From positions 67,609 through 103,925 of the forward strand of contig JAIFLN010000019.1 in NCBI GenBank assembly GCA_020049045.1: 36,317 nucleotides of DNA. The letters run 5' to 3'. A model generated the notes under the pieces. It saw only the letters and a list, made by a program, of their open reading frames with translations. It had not been told where the DNA came from and did no database searches. Each line of letters starts with the position of its first letter. The first letter of the stretch is position 1. Below are positions 16,557 through 24,953 of the stretch, one piece after another. This DNA comes from Spirochaetota bacterium (GTDB lineage Bacteria > Spirochaetota > Spirochaetia > JABEVK01). The position numbers and the translations under genes were made by a program.

Positions 16557-18569
16557 ATGGCAAGTTTGCAGGATTTGGGACTCAACCCCGAACAGGACGA
16601 TGCAGTCCATACTATTGAGGGCCCGCTGCTCATTATTGCCGGAGCAGGGAGCGGCAAGACCAGGGTCATTACATTCCGTATCGCCCATATGCTTGAGAGC
16701 CACATACCCCAGAGCGCGATTTTGGCTCTGACCTTCACCAATAAAGCCGCAAGGGAAATGGAGGAACGGGCCAAGGCCATTACGGGACGAAAACTGACCA
16801 ATTTGACCGTCAGCACTTTCCATGCTTTTGGAGTTCAAATTCTCCGTGAAAACGGTGAAGCCCTCGGTTACCGCCCCAACTTTACGATCTACGACACCGA
16901 TGACTGCCTGACGCTGCTCAAAGAATGCGCCAGAGAGCTAGGTCAGAGTTGGGAAACACAGGAACTTCAAGAGGCGGCGCAGCAGATCTCAGCGGTGAAA
17001 AGTCAGCGCAAGGGCTGGTCTGACGAGCCGGCGGAGGTGAAAAAGCTCTACCGTGAATATGCCGAGCATTTAATGCTTTACAACGCAGTCGACTTCGATG
17101 ACTTGATCACCAAACCCATAGAAATCTTTGAAAATCACCCCGACATTTTGGCTCAATATCGTGAACGCTACCGTTATGTCATGGTGGATGAGTTCCAGGA
17201 TACCAGCCTCACTCAATTCCGCTTTGTCAAACACCTGACCGAGGAACATCGGAATCTTTGCGTGGTGGGAGACGATGATCAGTCAATTTACTCCTGGCGG
17301 GGAGCCAACTATGAGAATATTCTGCTGTTTGAAAAAACGTTTCCTGAACGTAAGGAAATCAAACTGGAACAGAATTACCGTTCCACCGGGGCCATTCTTG
17401 CTGCGGCGAATGCACTGATTCTCAACAACACCAACCGTAAGGAAAAAGCCTTATGGACCAAAGCCGACGAGGGAAACGTCATTGAACTGGTTCATCCGGA
17501 GGATGAAACTAAAGAAGCCAACTTCATAGCCGATACCATCAAGACGCTGATCTTCCGTGAAAACCGCAAGTATGACGACTTTGGAATTCTGGTCCGTACC
17601 AACAGTTTGACTAAGAACATTGAAATGACTTTACTGGCGCAAAATATCCCCTACAAGATGTCGGGTGGAACCAGCTTCTTCCAACGGAAAGAGGTGAAAG
17701 ATGTGATTGCTTATCTGCGGGTTCTCACCAACCCGCGGGATGATGTCAACTTTTTACGCATTTTGAACACTCCCAGACGTGGCGCCGGCAAGGGGCTTAT
17801 GGAAGTGCTCAATCGAGTAGCATCCTTGAAGAAGGAACCCTTGTACGATGCGTTGAAGGATATTCTCCTGTCAGACCAGGCTCCCATTACCGATCAAGCG
17901 CGAGCAGATTTGATGGAGTTTGTCGAACTGATCGAAGAGTACCGGCGAAAAGCCCGTCAACCCAAGGTCAAGTTTGCCCCTCACCTGAAGCAGCTTCTTG
18001 AGGATATTCAGTATTGGGAGTTCCTGCTGGCCGATAATCCCAACAGCGACAAGGTTGCCAAGTGGAAATACCAGAACGCCGAAAGCCTGGTCAAGTTTCT
18101 CGATGACTGGGAAAATGATCCGGAAGCCCCGCGCACCGATCTGATGAGTTTTCTGAACCGCATCCAGCTCATCACCCGTGACGATCTCAACGACAAAGAA
18201 GAAAAGGGTTCGGTCAGTCTGATGACCATTCATGCTTCAAAGGGGCTTGAATTCAACGTGGTGTTTCTCATGGGTGTCGAAGATAAAATTCTTCCTCACG
18301 AGCGTAGTGTCGAGGAAGGCCCTCACATGATCGAGGAGGAGAGGCGACTGTTTTATGTGGCAATTACGCGTGCCAGACAGAAGCTCTATATGACGGCTTG
18401 TACCACCAGACGAACCATGAAGGAGACCTTTCAACCGGCACCCAGCCCGTTTCTGGAAGAAATTCCCGCGCTTCTGCTCAAGGTGAGTGACGGTTCACCG
18501 CAGGAAGAAGCAACCGTCGACGAGCTGGAATCCTTGATGATGAACCTGAAAAAAGCTCAAGGAGCCTAG
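16557..18569 (+). CDS. UvrD/Rep/PcrA-family DNA helicase
   Basis: This 670-aa superfamily 1 helicase unwinds DNA 3' to 5' using ATP in repair and replication restart. Motifs in order: LNPEQDDAV (Q motif), AGAGSGKT (Walker A), LTFTNKAAREMEER (Ia), VDEFQDTS (DEAD-like Walker B), GDDDQSIYSWRGA (III), EQNYRST (IV), TIHASKGLEFNVVFLMG (V) and RRLFYVAITRAR (VI). Its length is closer to Rep than to longer UvrD/PcrA proteins with a C-terminal Tudor tail, so I leave the symbol blank. No Shine-Dalgarno precedes the ATG; the upstream bases are a pyrimidine-rich run and a GC hairpin. It converges with lolE across 7 bp. Confidence 0.96.
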   Translation: MASLQDLGLNPEQDDAVHTIEGPLLIIAGAGSGKTRVITFRIAHMLESHIPQSAILALTFTNKAAREMEERAKAITGRKLTNLTVSTFHAFGVQILRENGEALGYRPNFTIYDTDDCLTLLKECARELGQSWETQELQEAAQQISAVKSQRKGWSDEPAEVKKLYREYAEHLMLYNAVDFDDLITKPIEIFENHPDILAQYRERYRYVMVDEFQDTSLTQFRFVKHLTEEHRNLCVVGDDDQSIYSWRGANYENILLFEKTFPERKEIKLEQNYRSTGAILAAANALILNNTNRKEKALWTKADEGNVIELVHPEDETKEANFIADTIKTLIFRENRKYDDFGILVRTNSLTKNIEMTLLAQNIPYKMSGGTSFFQRKEVKDVIAYLRVLTNPRDDVNFLRILNTPRRGAGKGLMEVLNRVASLKKEPLYDALKDILLSDQAPITDQARADLMEFVELIEEYRRKARQPKVKFAPHLKQLLEDIQYWEFLLADNPNSDKVAKWKYQNAESLVKFLDDWENDPEAPRTDLMSFLNRIQLITRDDLNDKEEKGSVSLMTIHASKGLEFNVVFLMGVEDKILPHERSVEEGPHMIEEERRLFYVAITRARQKLYMTACTTRRTMKETFQPAPSPFLEEIPALLLKVSDGSPQEEATVDELESLMMNLKKAQGA

Positions 18570-18576
18570 GTTCGGC

Positions 18577-19851
18577 TTACGACCTACGCAGAACTTCCAA
18601 CGGTCTCTCTTTTGCCGCTCTCTGAGCAGGCAACCAACTGGCAAGGACCGCCAGAAGAACCGAACCTAATCCTGCGGCTCCCAGAGCCCAGATGTCGAAT
18701 TTCACCGGTATAGTTTCGAGATAGAACGATGAATCCAACAAGTGGAAATTTCCCCCTGCGGCGAAGAGATTGACGATTGAATCTGCAAACCCGATCAGAC
18801 TGTTCACACTGAACGCTACCAAAAAACCGGAAACCATTCCAATGGTAGTACCCAACAGCCCCGAACATAAACCTAATACCAGGAACTGCATTCGGATCAA
18901 CTGATCAGTCGCACCCAGTGCTTTCAGAATCGCAGTCTCCTTGCGCCGTTCACCGACTATGGTGATCATGGCTGTGGAAACATTGACAGCTGCCACCAGA
19001 AGCACCAGACCCATAATAATGGCCAGCAGAACACGGGTCGCCTGGTAATTGAGGAACTGGCTCCGCCCTGTGGTTTGCCAGCTGACCGCCTGCCAAGAAG
19101 GACCCAAAGCTGCTCGAACCTTGTCCAGAAAAGCTGGTGTCTGGTCCAGAGAAAATTCTCCTTTGAGACCCCAAAAAAGAGGCTCTTCCCGGGGATCAAA
19201 GAGTGTCGACGTCAGTTCTAAGGGTGCGAACAACCAAAGTCGGTCCAATTCCTGGTACCCGACACTGACAACAGCGGAAATCCGGACCGTAGTCACACGA
19301 GGAACGGTCAGGTTTCCCCGGGAGCGAGTAGTCAGCAGTTTCAGTTCATCGCCTACGTGCAATCCCAACTTTCGGGCAGCCTCCTTACCGATCCAAACAC
19401 TCCGCGAATCTGGCATTACCAAGCTTCCCTGCAAGGCCTTGAGATAACGGGCGGCGCCGGCGTCAACGACCGGCCACCGAGGATCAATTCCTCGTACCGA
19501 AAGCCCAAGACGCCCCGAGGGAGAGTATGCAAGGGAAAAACCCTGCTGTTCGGGCCAGAGACTTTGGAAGCCGGGAACCTTTGACAGGGCGGTTTCGAGT
19601 CTTTCCCGAATGAGTTGGCGCTCTTCGCCCGGAACTGACAGCGACCAAACTTGAACGTGATAGAGAGCTGTTTCAATGGTCCTGGAAGAGATTCCTTCGA
19701 TCATTCCATCCGAAATGGAAAGAACGACGACCAATGGAACCAAACCGAGAGCCATGGCAAGGCTGCTGGAAATCAAGAATCGGGACTGAGTCTGGGCTCC
19801 TCGGGCTGTAAATGCTTTCCAGCCCAAATTCCAGGCGAGAAAGGGCTTCAC
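18577..19851 (-). CDS. LolC/LolE-type ABC transporter permease (second copy)
   Basis: This is a 424-aa FtsX-fold permease: one N-terminal membrane helix (about 25-47), a large periplasmic domain (about 50-265), three C-terminal helices, and the cytoplasmic coupling motif around GERRKETAILKALGATDQLI. With the LolD ATPase and the second permease it would form a LolCDE-like machine that extracts lipoproteins from the inner membrane for delivery to the outer membrane; a MacB-like efflux role cannot be excluded. The start is GTG overlapping the lolD stop (GTGA). It is the last gene of the long prfB-ftsY-lol operon. Confidence 0.87.
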   Translation of the reverse strand: MKPFLAWNLGWKAFTARGAQTQSRFLISSSLAMALGLVPLVVVLSISDGMIEGISSRTIETALYHVQVWSLSVPGEERQLIRERLETALSKVPGFQSLWPEQQGFSLAYSPSGRLGLSVRGIDPRWPVVDAGAARYLKALQGSLVMPDSRSVWIGKEAARKLGLHVGDELKLLTTRSRGNLTVPRVTTVRISAVVSVGYQELDRLWLFAPLELTSTLFDPREEPLFWGLKGEFSLDQTPAFLDKVRAALGPSWQAVSWQTTGRSQFLNYQATRVLLAIIMGLVLLVAAVNVSTAMITIVGERRKETAILKALGATDQLIRMQFLVLGLCSGLLGTTIGMVSGFLVAFSVNSLIGFADSIVNLFAAGGNFHLLDSSFYLETIPVKFDIWALGAAGLGSVLLAVLASWLPAQRAAKERPLEVLRRS

Positions 19852-20528
19852 ACAGGCTCCAGCTTGCCGCCGATCAGCTTCAGGACCCGGCCGGTCCTAC
19901 GGGCGAATTCGGGGTCATGTGTCACTAGCAAAAGACTCTTCCCTTCTCGGTCGACCAAGTCCAACAACAGATCTTGCACCGCCCTTGCGTGGCGGACGTC
20001 CAGGTTACCCGTCGGTTCGTCGGCGAGAATCAAGGCAGGATCGTTAATCAGCGCACGGGCCAAGGCAACACGCTGCCGTTCACCCCCCGACAGCTGATGC
20101 GGATAGTGATTACCCCTTTTCTCGAGTCCAACCAGGGCTATAAGCCGTTTTGCCCTATCCCAGGAATCCTTTTTGGCCACTCCCGCCAACCAGGAGGGGA
20201 GGGCGACATTCTCCAAGACTGAGAATTCCTTCAGGAGAAAATGAAATTGAAAAATTAGTCCCAAGGTGCGGGTTCTAACCTCGGACAAGGAACGCTCTGT
20301 TAGCGCTGCCGTCGCCCTGCCCCCGACCAAAACCTCTCCTGCGTCGGGTCGTTCGAGGGTGGCCGCCAAATGGAGCAGGGTGGTTTTTCCCGTCCCGGAC
20401 TCACCGACCACGGCTACAGCTTTACCCCTCTCGAGAGACCAGTCGAGGCCTTCAAAAAGCACAACCGATTCATCGGGCCCACCAAAGGCTTTATGGACAC
20501 CCCGAAATTCTAGCACGATGTCATTCAT
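19848..20528 (-). CDS. lolD: LolD-type ABC transporter ATPase
   Basis: This ATP-binding subunit, 226 aa from ATG 20528, has Walker A GESGTGKTT, Q-loop FQFHFLLKEFSVLENV, signature LSGGERQRVALARAL, Walker B LILADEPTGNLD and the H-loop LLVTHD. The FQFHFLLKEFS...ALP stretch is typical of the LolD/MacB subfamily. The track start adds 19 codons that overlap the lolC 3' end. It sits between the two FtsX-type permeases, with 4-bp overlaps on both sides, so the three are co-translated. Confidence 0.93.
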   Translation of the reverse strand: MNDIVLEFRGVHKAFGGPDESVVLFEGLDWSLERGKAVAVVGESGTGKTTLLHLAATLERPDAGEVLVGGRATAALTERSLSEVRTRTLGLIFQFHFLLKEFSVLENVALPSWLAGVAKKDSWDRAKRLIALVGLEKRGNHYPHQLSGGERQRVALARALINDPALILADEPTGNLDVRHARAVQDLLLDLVDREGKSLLLVTHDPEFARRTGRVLKLIGGKLEPV

Positions 20529-21745
20529 TCGCTTTTCAAGACCTCCGCAACGGGTATTCTGGTAACACCGGCTGAGGCAAGCCACGCAGCCCCTGTAGAA
20601 GAGATGACACAGGCCAGAGCAATCAAGAAAACTTCGGGGACTAAAATCCTAGCAGGTAAGGCTGGCAAATAAAACGCCTCAGAGGAGAGAAGGTCCAGCG
20701 AGCCAAAACTCCAGGCGAGAGCCAGTCCTAAGACCGTCCCCGCGAGGGCTGCCCCCACACCAACCAACAGCCCCTCAACGGCAAAGACCATCCGAAGGCG
20801 GCGCGGACGGACACCCACAGCGGCCCAAAGAGCCAAATCTTCTCGATGTTCGGTGACGGCTCGTTTCTGACTGAAATAAATATTGACTCCAACAACAAAG
20901 AAAATAAGACCCACCAGAACCATCATCACGGCTTTTTCCGTCCTGAGGGCACCAAAAAAGGCGGTGTTGTAGTCTCGCCAGGTTGTGATTTCTGTTGACG
21001 GTCGCCCCAGCTTTCTGGCAAGGTCTGAAGCCGCAATTCTATCTGCGTTTCCATCCACTAGCTTGATCGCGTAAAAAAAATCTTCGGGGCCGGAAAAAAA
21101 GGCCCGAGTATCGTCGAGGTTTCCAATAATCCAACCGGCATCGATCTCATAATAGCCTGTCGAGAAGGTGCCTGTGACCGTCAAGTCAACAAGACGGGGT
21201 TTCAGTAGGGAAAACTCCGATCCGGAAAGGGCTGTGAGGTGTATGCGGTCACCGGGTAAAACACCCAGGGATCGGGCCAGTTCGGTTCCCAACAGTGCTT
21301 CACCGCGAAACGGCAGTCGGGAGGTTCCCAGTTCAGGGTGTCCCAAACCAAGTCGTCGTGCAAATCCCGGATCACTCTCGAGGGCTTCCGGGGCAAATCC
21401 CCGCAGAATGGCACCCCGTCGCAGCCCTTGAGTCGAGGCGACCAGGGTCTGTCCTTCGGTTGTCGGAGTTACTGACCGCACACCGGGGTAGCTTCGGACA
21501 AGAGTCTCGGCATCCGGTGCAGGCAAATTATCGCCGGGAGTCCAGCGCAGATGGCTGGAGGAGAGTTCAATCAGACTCTCAATAAAGGTAAGTTGAAATC
21601 CATTCATAACAGCCAAGACTGCGTTCAGTGTCAGCACACCGACGGCTAAACCAACCAACGAAAGAAGCGGAGCTCCCACACGCCGGTGTTTTCGCCGGCT
21701 TCCGAGATACCGCCGCGCCAAAAAAAGTAGGGGAAATCCGTTCAT
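20525..21745 (-). CDS. LolC/LolE-type ABC transporter permease (first copy)
   Basis: From ATG 21745 the product is 406 aa with the LolC/E N-terminus (LFLARRYLGSRRKHR), a first membrane helix (LLSLVGLAVGVLTLNAVLAVMNGF, with the MNGF typical of LolC/E), a periplasmic domain and three C-terminal helices (LVGLIFFVVGVNIYFSQKRAV and two more). The EHREDLALWAAVGVRPRRL segment is the coupling helix that meets LolD. It forms the presumed LolCDE-like complex with its two downstream neighbours. The track ORF's 23 extra residues overlap the upstream gene; the ATG overlaps its stop as ATGA. Confidence 0.88.
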   Translation of the reverse strand: MNGFPLLFLARRYLGSRRKHRRVGAPLLSLVGLAVGVLTLNAVLAVMNGFQLTFIESLIELSSSHLRWTPGDNLPAPDAETLVRSYPGVRSVTPTTEGQTLVASTQGLRRGAILRGFAPEALESDPGFARRLGLGHPELGTSRLPFRGEALLGTELARSLGVLPGDRIHLTALSGSEFSLLKPRLVDLTVTGTFSTGYYEIDAGWIIGNLDDTRAFFSGPEDFFYAIKLVDGNADRIAASDLARKLGRPSTEITTWRDYNTAFFGALRTEKAVMMVLVGLIFFVVGVNIYFSQKRAVTEHREDLALWAAVGVRPRRLRMVFAVEGLLVGVGAALAGTVLGLALAWSFGSLDLLSSEAFYLPALPARILVPEVFLIALACVISSTGAAWLASAGVTRIPVAEVLKSE

Positions 21746-22689
21746 GGTGTCCGTTCCCGAACAACTCTTCCGTTCTGATAATAGGATTCCTTGACCCGTC
21801 TGCCATTCTCCCATTGTTCGATCAAAAACAATGTTCCTTTATCGTAGAGATTTACTGTGATCTTTTCACCTTCCCGGGTCAATTCTTCTTGGACAAGAAC
21901 CCCGTTTTCTTTCAGAGTGGTCCAAAGAGTCCCGTCGTCCTTGTATTCATAAGTCCAATGAGCTTCGGGACGAGGGATCATCGTAAGAGCCTGTTCAACA
22001 CGACCTTTTGCATCATAAACCCAACGTTGATTCCGCACGACAACACCTTTGAGGGTGACGGTCTCCTCCATGACCTTTCCCAGAGCATTGAGCTGGCGCT
22101 TTTCTACTTTGTCTGTTGAAAAATCTCTCTGAGTCTCCTGAGAAGCTCCAGCCTCCAACCATTCGGTAACCCGGCTCACAAGAGTTTCGGTTCCCTTCAT
22201 CAGGAATTCTTCCGTTCGTCCCGGAAGTCCGTACCATTCACGGTGTTCTCCCTGCGCTTTGGCTTCTTCGTCTGCACTCCAGATGACACTGAGAGTCTTG
22301 GTTGCGCCGTAGACCCAAGCGGCTTCTGCTATTGGGCCAGCAGGTCCGTTACGCTCCAACCGCCGCAGGCTGCCATCGGGCCAATGGTATAGCAAATCCG
22401 TAAACAACAGTTTTTCTCTGGAATCTCGGACGGTTCGTTGGATCAGGACACGGTTCTGAAATTTCAGATCGGCCGTCTCGAGCGGCTGCCCATCGAGAAA
22501 ACTGATTTCACGAACAGGAAGGCTTGATCCAGGATCGAATAAAACCTCCCAGATTCTTTTTCCGTCTCGAAGGTCCCGAACAACCAAGACCCGACCCGAG
22601 GAATCGAAATCAAGTTGCCGAACCGTTTCCGAGTCAGCTCCCGCTGGAGAAAGAAAAAGGACAAGAAAGAAAAAAACCGGTAGCCTCAT
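21742..22689 (-). CDS. Secreted protein with YwqK/MORN-like repeats
   Basis: This 315-aa protein has a cleavable signal peptide (MRLPVFFFLVLFLSPAGA) with no lipobox Cys. The mature part repeats short beta-rich units of the type seen in YwqK/MORN and YD-repeat proteins, such as FDSSGRVLVVRDLRDGKRIWE, WPDGSLRRLE, YDAKGRVEQ, YKDDGTLW, and near the end WENGRRVKESYYQNGRVV. I do not recognise a specific function. Its place between ftsY and lolC, overlapping both by 4 bp, suggests a periplasmic or outer-envelope role made together with the targeting and lipoprotein-sorting machinery. Confidence 0.72.
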   Translation of the reverse strand: MRLPVFFFLVLFLSPAGADSETVRQLDFDSSGRVLVVRDLRDGKRIWEVLFDPGSSLPVREISFLDGQPLETADLKFQNRVLIQRTVRDSREKLLFTDLLYHWPDGSLRRLERNGPAGPIAEAAWVYGATKTLSVIWSADEEAKAQGEHREWYGLPGRTEEFLMKGTETLVSRVTEWLEAGASQETQRDFSTDKVEKRQLNALGKVMEETVTLKGVVVRNQRWVYDAKGRVEQALTMIPRPEAHWTYEYKDDGTLWTTLKENGVLVQEELTREGEKITVNLYDKGTLFLIEQWENGRRVKESYYQNGRVVRERTP

Positions 22690-23555
22690 TCTTCGCCAAG
22701 AAGCCCGTCAAGAAAGATTTCCACATCGAAGGGGTGGAAATCCTGCGGTTTTTCACCTGTGCCCCAAAAAGCAAACGGCAGGCCCAACTCCCGACTGACG
22801 GCGACGGCGATTCCCCCTTTTCCTGAGGAATCGTATTTTGAAAGGACGACTGCGTCGACACCTACCGCTTCGTGAAAAACCTGTGCCTGTTGAAAGGCAT
22901 TTTGTCCTGTGGTTGCATCCAGAACCAAGATCTTCTGATAAACACCACCACACTTCTCCCGTGCGATTTTGTCGATCTTTTGTAATTCTTTGACTAGATT
23001 GGCTTTGTTGTGGAGACGACCGGCTGTGTCTGCCAAAACTACGCGATCACCCTGTGCCTGGGCACTCTCGAGTGCATCATAAAGCACTGCACCGGGATCA
23101 GCACCATGCTTTTGAGCCACCACCCGTAAATTCTGCCGCTGTCCATGGAGTTGCAGCTGTTCAGCCGCTGCAGCCCGAAAGGTGTCACCCGCAGCGAGCA
23201 CCACAGGACCGCGTCCTTGCGTCCCCAGCCAGAATGCCAGTTTGGCAAGACTGGTTGTTTTACCGACACCATTGACACCTAAAAAAAGATACAGGTTGAG
23301 TGAGTCGGGATGGTATTCCAATGGTTTAATTCGAATCAACGGACGTAACATATCTTTGAGAGCTACGAAAAGCTCCTGTTTTGACTTTAGCTTCTGCGAC
23401 CGGGCAATAACCCTCAGCTCTGCCGTGAGAAAAGAAGCTGTCTTATAGCCAAGGTCTGCCTCGATCAACAGATCTTCAATGGCTTCGAAAGCCTCATCGC
23501 TGCCGCCGCCGAAGAACAGGTCCTTGAGTTTTTGGAACAAACCTTTTTTCTGCAT
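22686..23555 (-). CDS. ftsY: Signal recognition particle receptor FtsY
   Basis: FtsY is the membrane-associated GTPase that docks the SRP-ribosome complex at the Sec translocon. At 289 aa it is essentially the NG core with no acidic A domain. Motifs: GVNGVGKTTSLAKLA (P-loop), DTFRAAAAEQL (G2), DTAGRLHNKANLVKEL (G3), and a G4 that reads SKYD in place of the common TKLD, followed by GKGG. AGGAT lies a short way before the ATG. It follows the PEGA-domain gene by 9 bp and overlaps the YwqK-like gene by 4 bp. Confidence 0.95.
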   Translation of the reverse strand: MQKKGLFQKLKDLFFGGGSDEAFEAIEDLLIEADLGYKTASFLTAELRVIARSQKLKSKQELFVALKDMLRPLIRIKPLEYHPDSLNLYLFLGVNGVGKTTSLAKLAFWLGTQGRGPVVLAAGDTFRAAAAEQLQLHGQRQNLRVVAQKHGADPGAVLYDALESAQAQGDRVVLADTAGRLHNKANLVKELQKIDKIAREKCGGVYQKILVLDATTGQNAFQQAQVFHEAVGVDAVVLSKYDSSGKGGIAVAVSRELGLPFAFWGTGEKPQDFHPFDVEIFLDGLLGEE

Positions 23556-23564
23556 GGATCCATC

Positions 23565-24953
23565 CTACGGGAGGGAGGCTTGGGCCACGCCCAGGTAGTC
23601 CCCGAGTTCGAACATCATCCAGACAAAAACTCCCGAGGTCAAGAGAACGGTGGCGGTATAGCCAACAGCACCGCCGTAGTACAGAGCCACGGCATGATCG
23701 TAGGTTTTCCGGTTGCCACCCAGGGCATAGAGGTTGACTAAGTTCCACTGCTCCTCTGTCCAGGCAGCGGTGAAAGAAGCGGAGGCCAAGCTGGCTCCGA
23801 AAGCCGCCACAGTCCAGTAAAAACGGTCCTTTGCCTCAAGCACCGGCCTTCGAATGACAGGAAGTACGAGGACTCCGAGGGAGGGTGAGGCTGTGTCAGG
23901 CCCTATCTCCCAGACCAACGTTTCCATTCCGGGAATCTGGGCTCGTACACGGGAAGTGGCCAGAGGGCGGTCAATCGTCTGAGGGGAAGGTCCCAGGTAG
24001 CGGCTGTCGAGGTACAGTTCTGCTCCGCTTGGAAGTGTTTCAAGAACCAGAGGTTCGGCGGCACTCTCGCCAGATTCCAAAGTGATGAGTTTCTGCTTTC
24101 CCTCATCGAGTACAACTGTCATGGTCCTTTCGGGTTTGGCTGGGGACTGAATGACGAACGACAACTCACCTGGTTCCGCAACGTCCGTAGCCCAGGGCAG
24201 CGGATGCCACAGACCCCCAATTTGGACTCGGGTTCCAGAAACGGGCGACTGGATCACCAAACCAGCCCAGGCCCGTCCCAGGAGACTGCTGCGAAACGCT
24301 CCTGAGGCTTCAGTCATCCGTTCATCGGCTTCATCGGCTGCAAAACTTCCCTCCCAGCGGGCCAATACCCGTTCTTCCAAGGTGCTGTAAAACTCAATTC
24401 TGGCCTGGAGGTAACCGGCGACAGAACGGAACTCCCCTGTTACAAGGTAATGGGCTCGACTAAGCTTCAACAGGTCGGAGCGATCTCGATGGATCCAGGG
24501 CAGACCCTCGCGGCCCTGCGCCCAGGCGGCCTTGAGCGGAAGCAACGGGGCAAAGGCCGGTTCAGGAATTGGCTCTTGCTCCAACAGAAGCAACTTAGAC
24601 TCGATGCCCTTCAGAGTCTTTTCTGCACCATCTTTCTCAGAGATGGACAAAACGGAAGTCAGCCGCTTTTTGTCCAGGTCAAGCATCAATCGGCTGGCCT
24701 GCTGCTGCAACGCCCGTCGGGAACTCTCCAGAAATTTCTGACGAAAGGCTGAGGATTCGGCCGAAGTCACCCGATGTCCGGGCAGAGTGTTCCAGCCTCG
24801 CACCAATAGTTGGGGAAGCCGGGACTTCCATTCCCCCTGCCCTTCGAACTCCCCCAGAGCCCAAATCAGTTCCTTGGGTTCAGTCTGGGCTCCGGCAAGG
24901 CTGGTCACAAGAACCAGAAGAACTGCCAGAAGCCATTTGCTAGAGGTCGTCAT
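23565..24953 (-). CDS. PEGA-domain envelope protein with C-terminal membrane helices
   Basis: From ATG 24953 the product is 462 aa, with a signal peptide (KWLLAVLLVLVTSLAGA), a long mostly polar region, a PEGA-type beta domain around residues 310-370 (LETLPSGAELYLDSRYLGPSP) and two hydrophobic C-terminal segments (VAAFGASLASASFTAAW and YTATVLLTSGVFVWMMFEL). PEGA domains are small surface or periplasmic beta folds of unclear role, common in spirochaetes. The track start is 25 codons upstream, inside prfB; 24953 is chosen because it opens the signal peptide and overlaps the prfB stop by 14 bp. Function unknown. Confidence 0.75.
   Translation of the reverse strand: MTTSSKWLLAVLLVLVTSLAGAQTEPKELIWALGEFEGQGEWKSRLPQLLVRGWNTLPGHRVTSAESSAFRQKFLESSRRALQQQASRLMLDLDKKRLTSVLSISEKDGAEKTLKGIESKLLLLEQEPIPEPAFAPLLPLKAAWAQGREGLPWIHRDRSDLLKLSRAHYLVTGEFRSVAGYLQARIEFYSTLEERVLARWEGSFAADEADERMTEASGAFRSSLLGRAWAGLVIQSPVSGTRVQIGGLWHPLPWATDVAEPGELSFVIQSPAKPERTMTVVLDEGKQKLITLESGESAAEPLVLETLPSGAELYLDSRYLGPSPQTIDRPLATSRVRAQIPGMETLVWEIGPDTASPSLGVLVLPVIRRPVLEAKDRFYWTVAAFGASLASASFTAAWTEEQWNLVNLYALGGNRKTYDHAVALYYGGAVGYTATVLLTSGVFVWMMFELGDYLGVAQASLP

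Noticed and set aside
15992-16816. Long 274-aa ORF on the minus strand covering the start of uvrD
   Set aside because: Only the last 163 residues show ICMT-family motifs; the upstream part is antisense to conserved helicase motifs and was cut off.
18569-18577. Bidirectional terminator between uvrD and the lolE-like gene
   Set aside because: Only 7 bp separate the stops and no convincing stem with a T-tract was found there.
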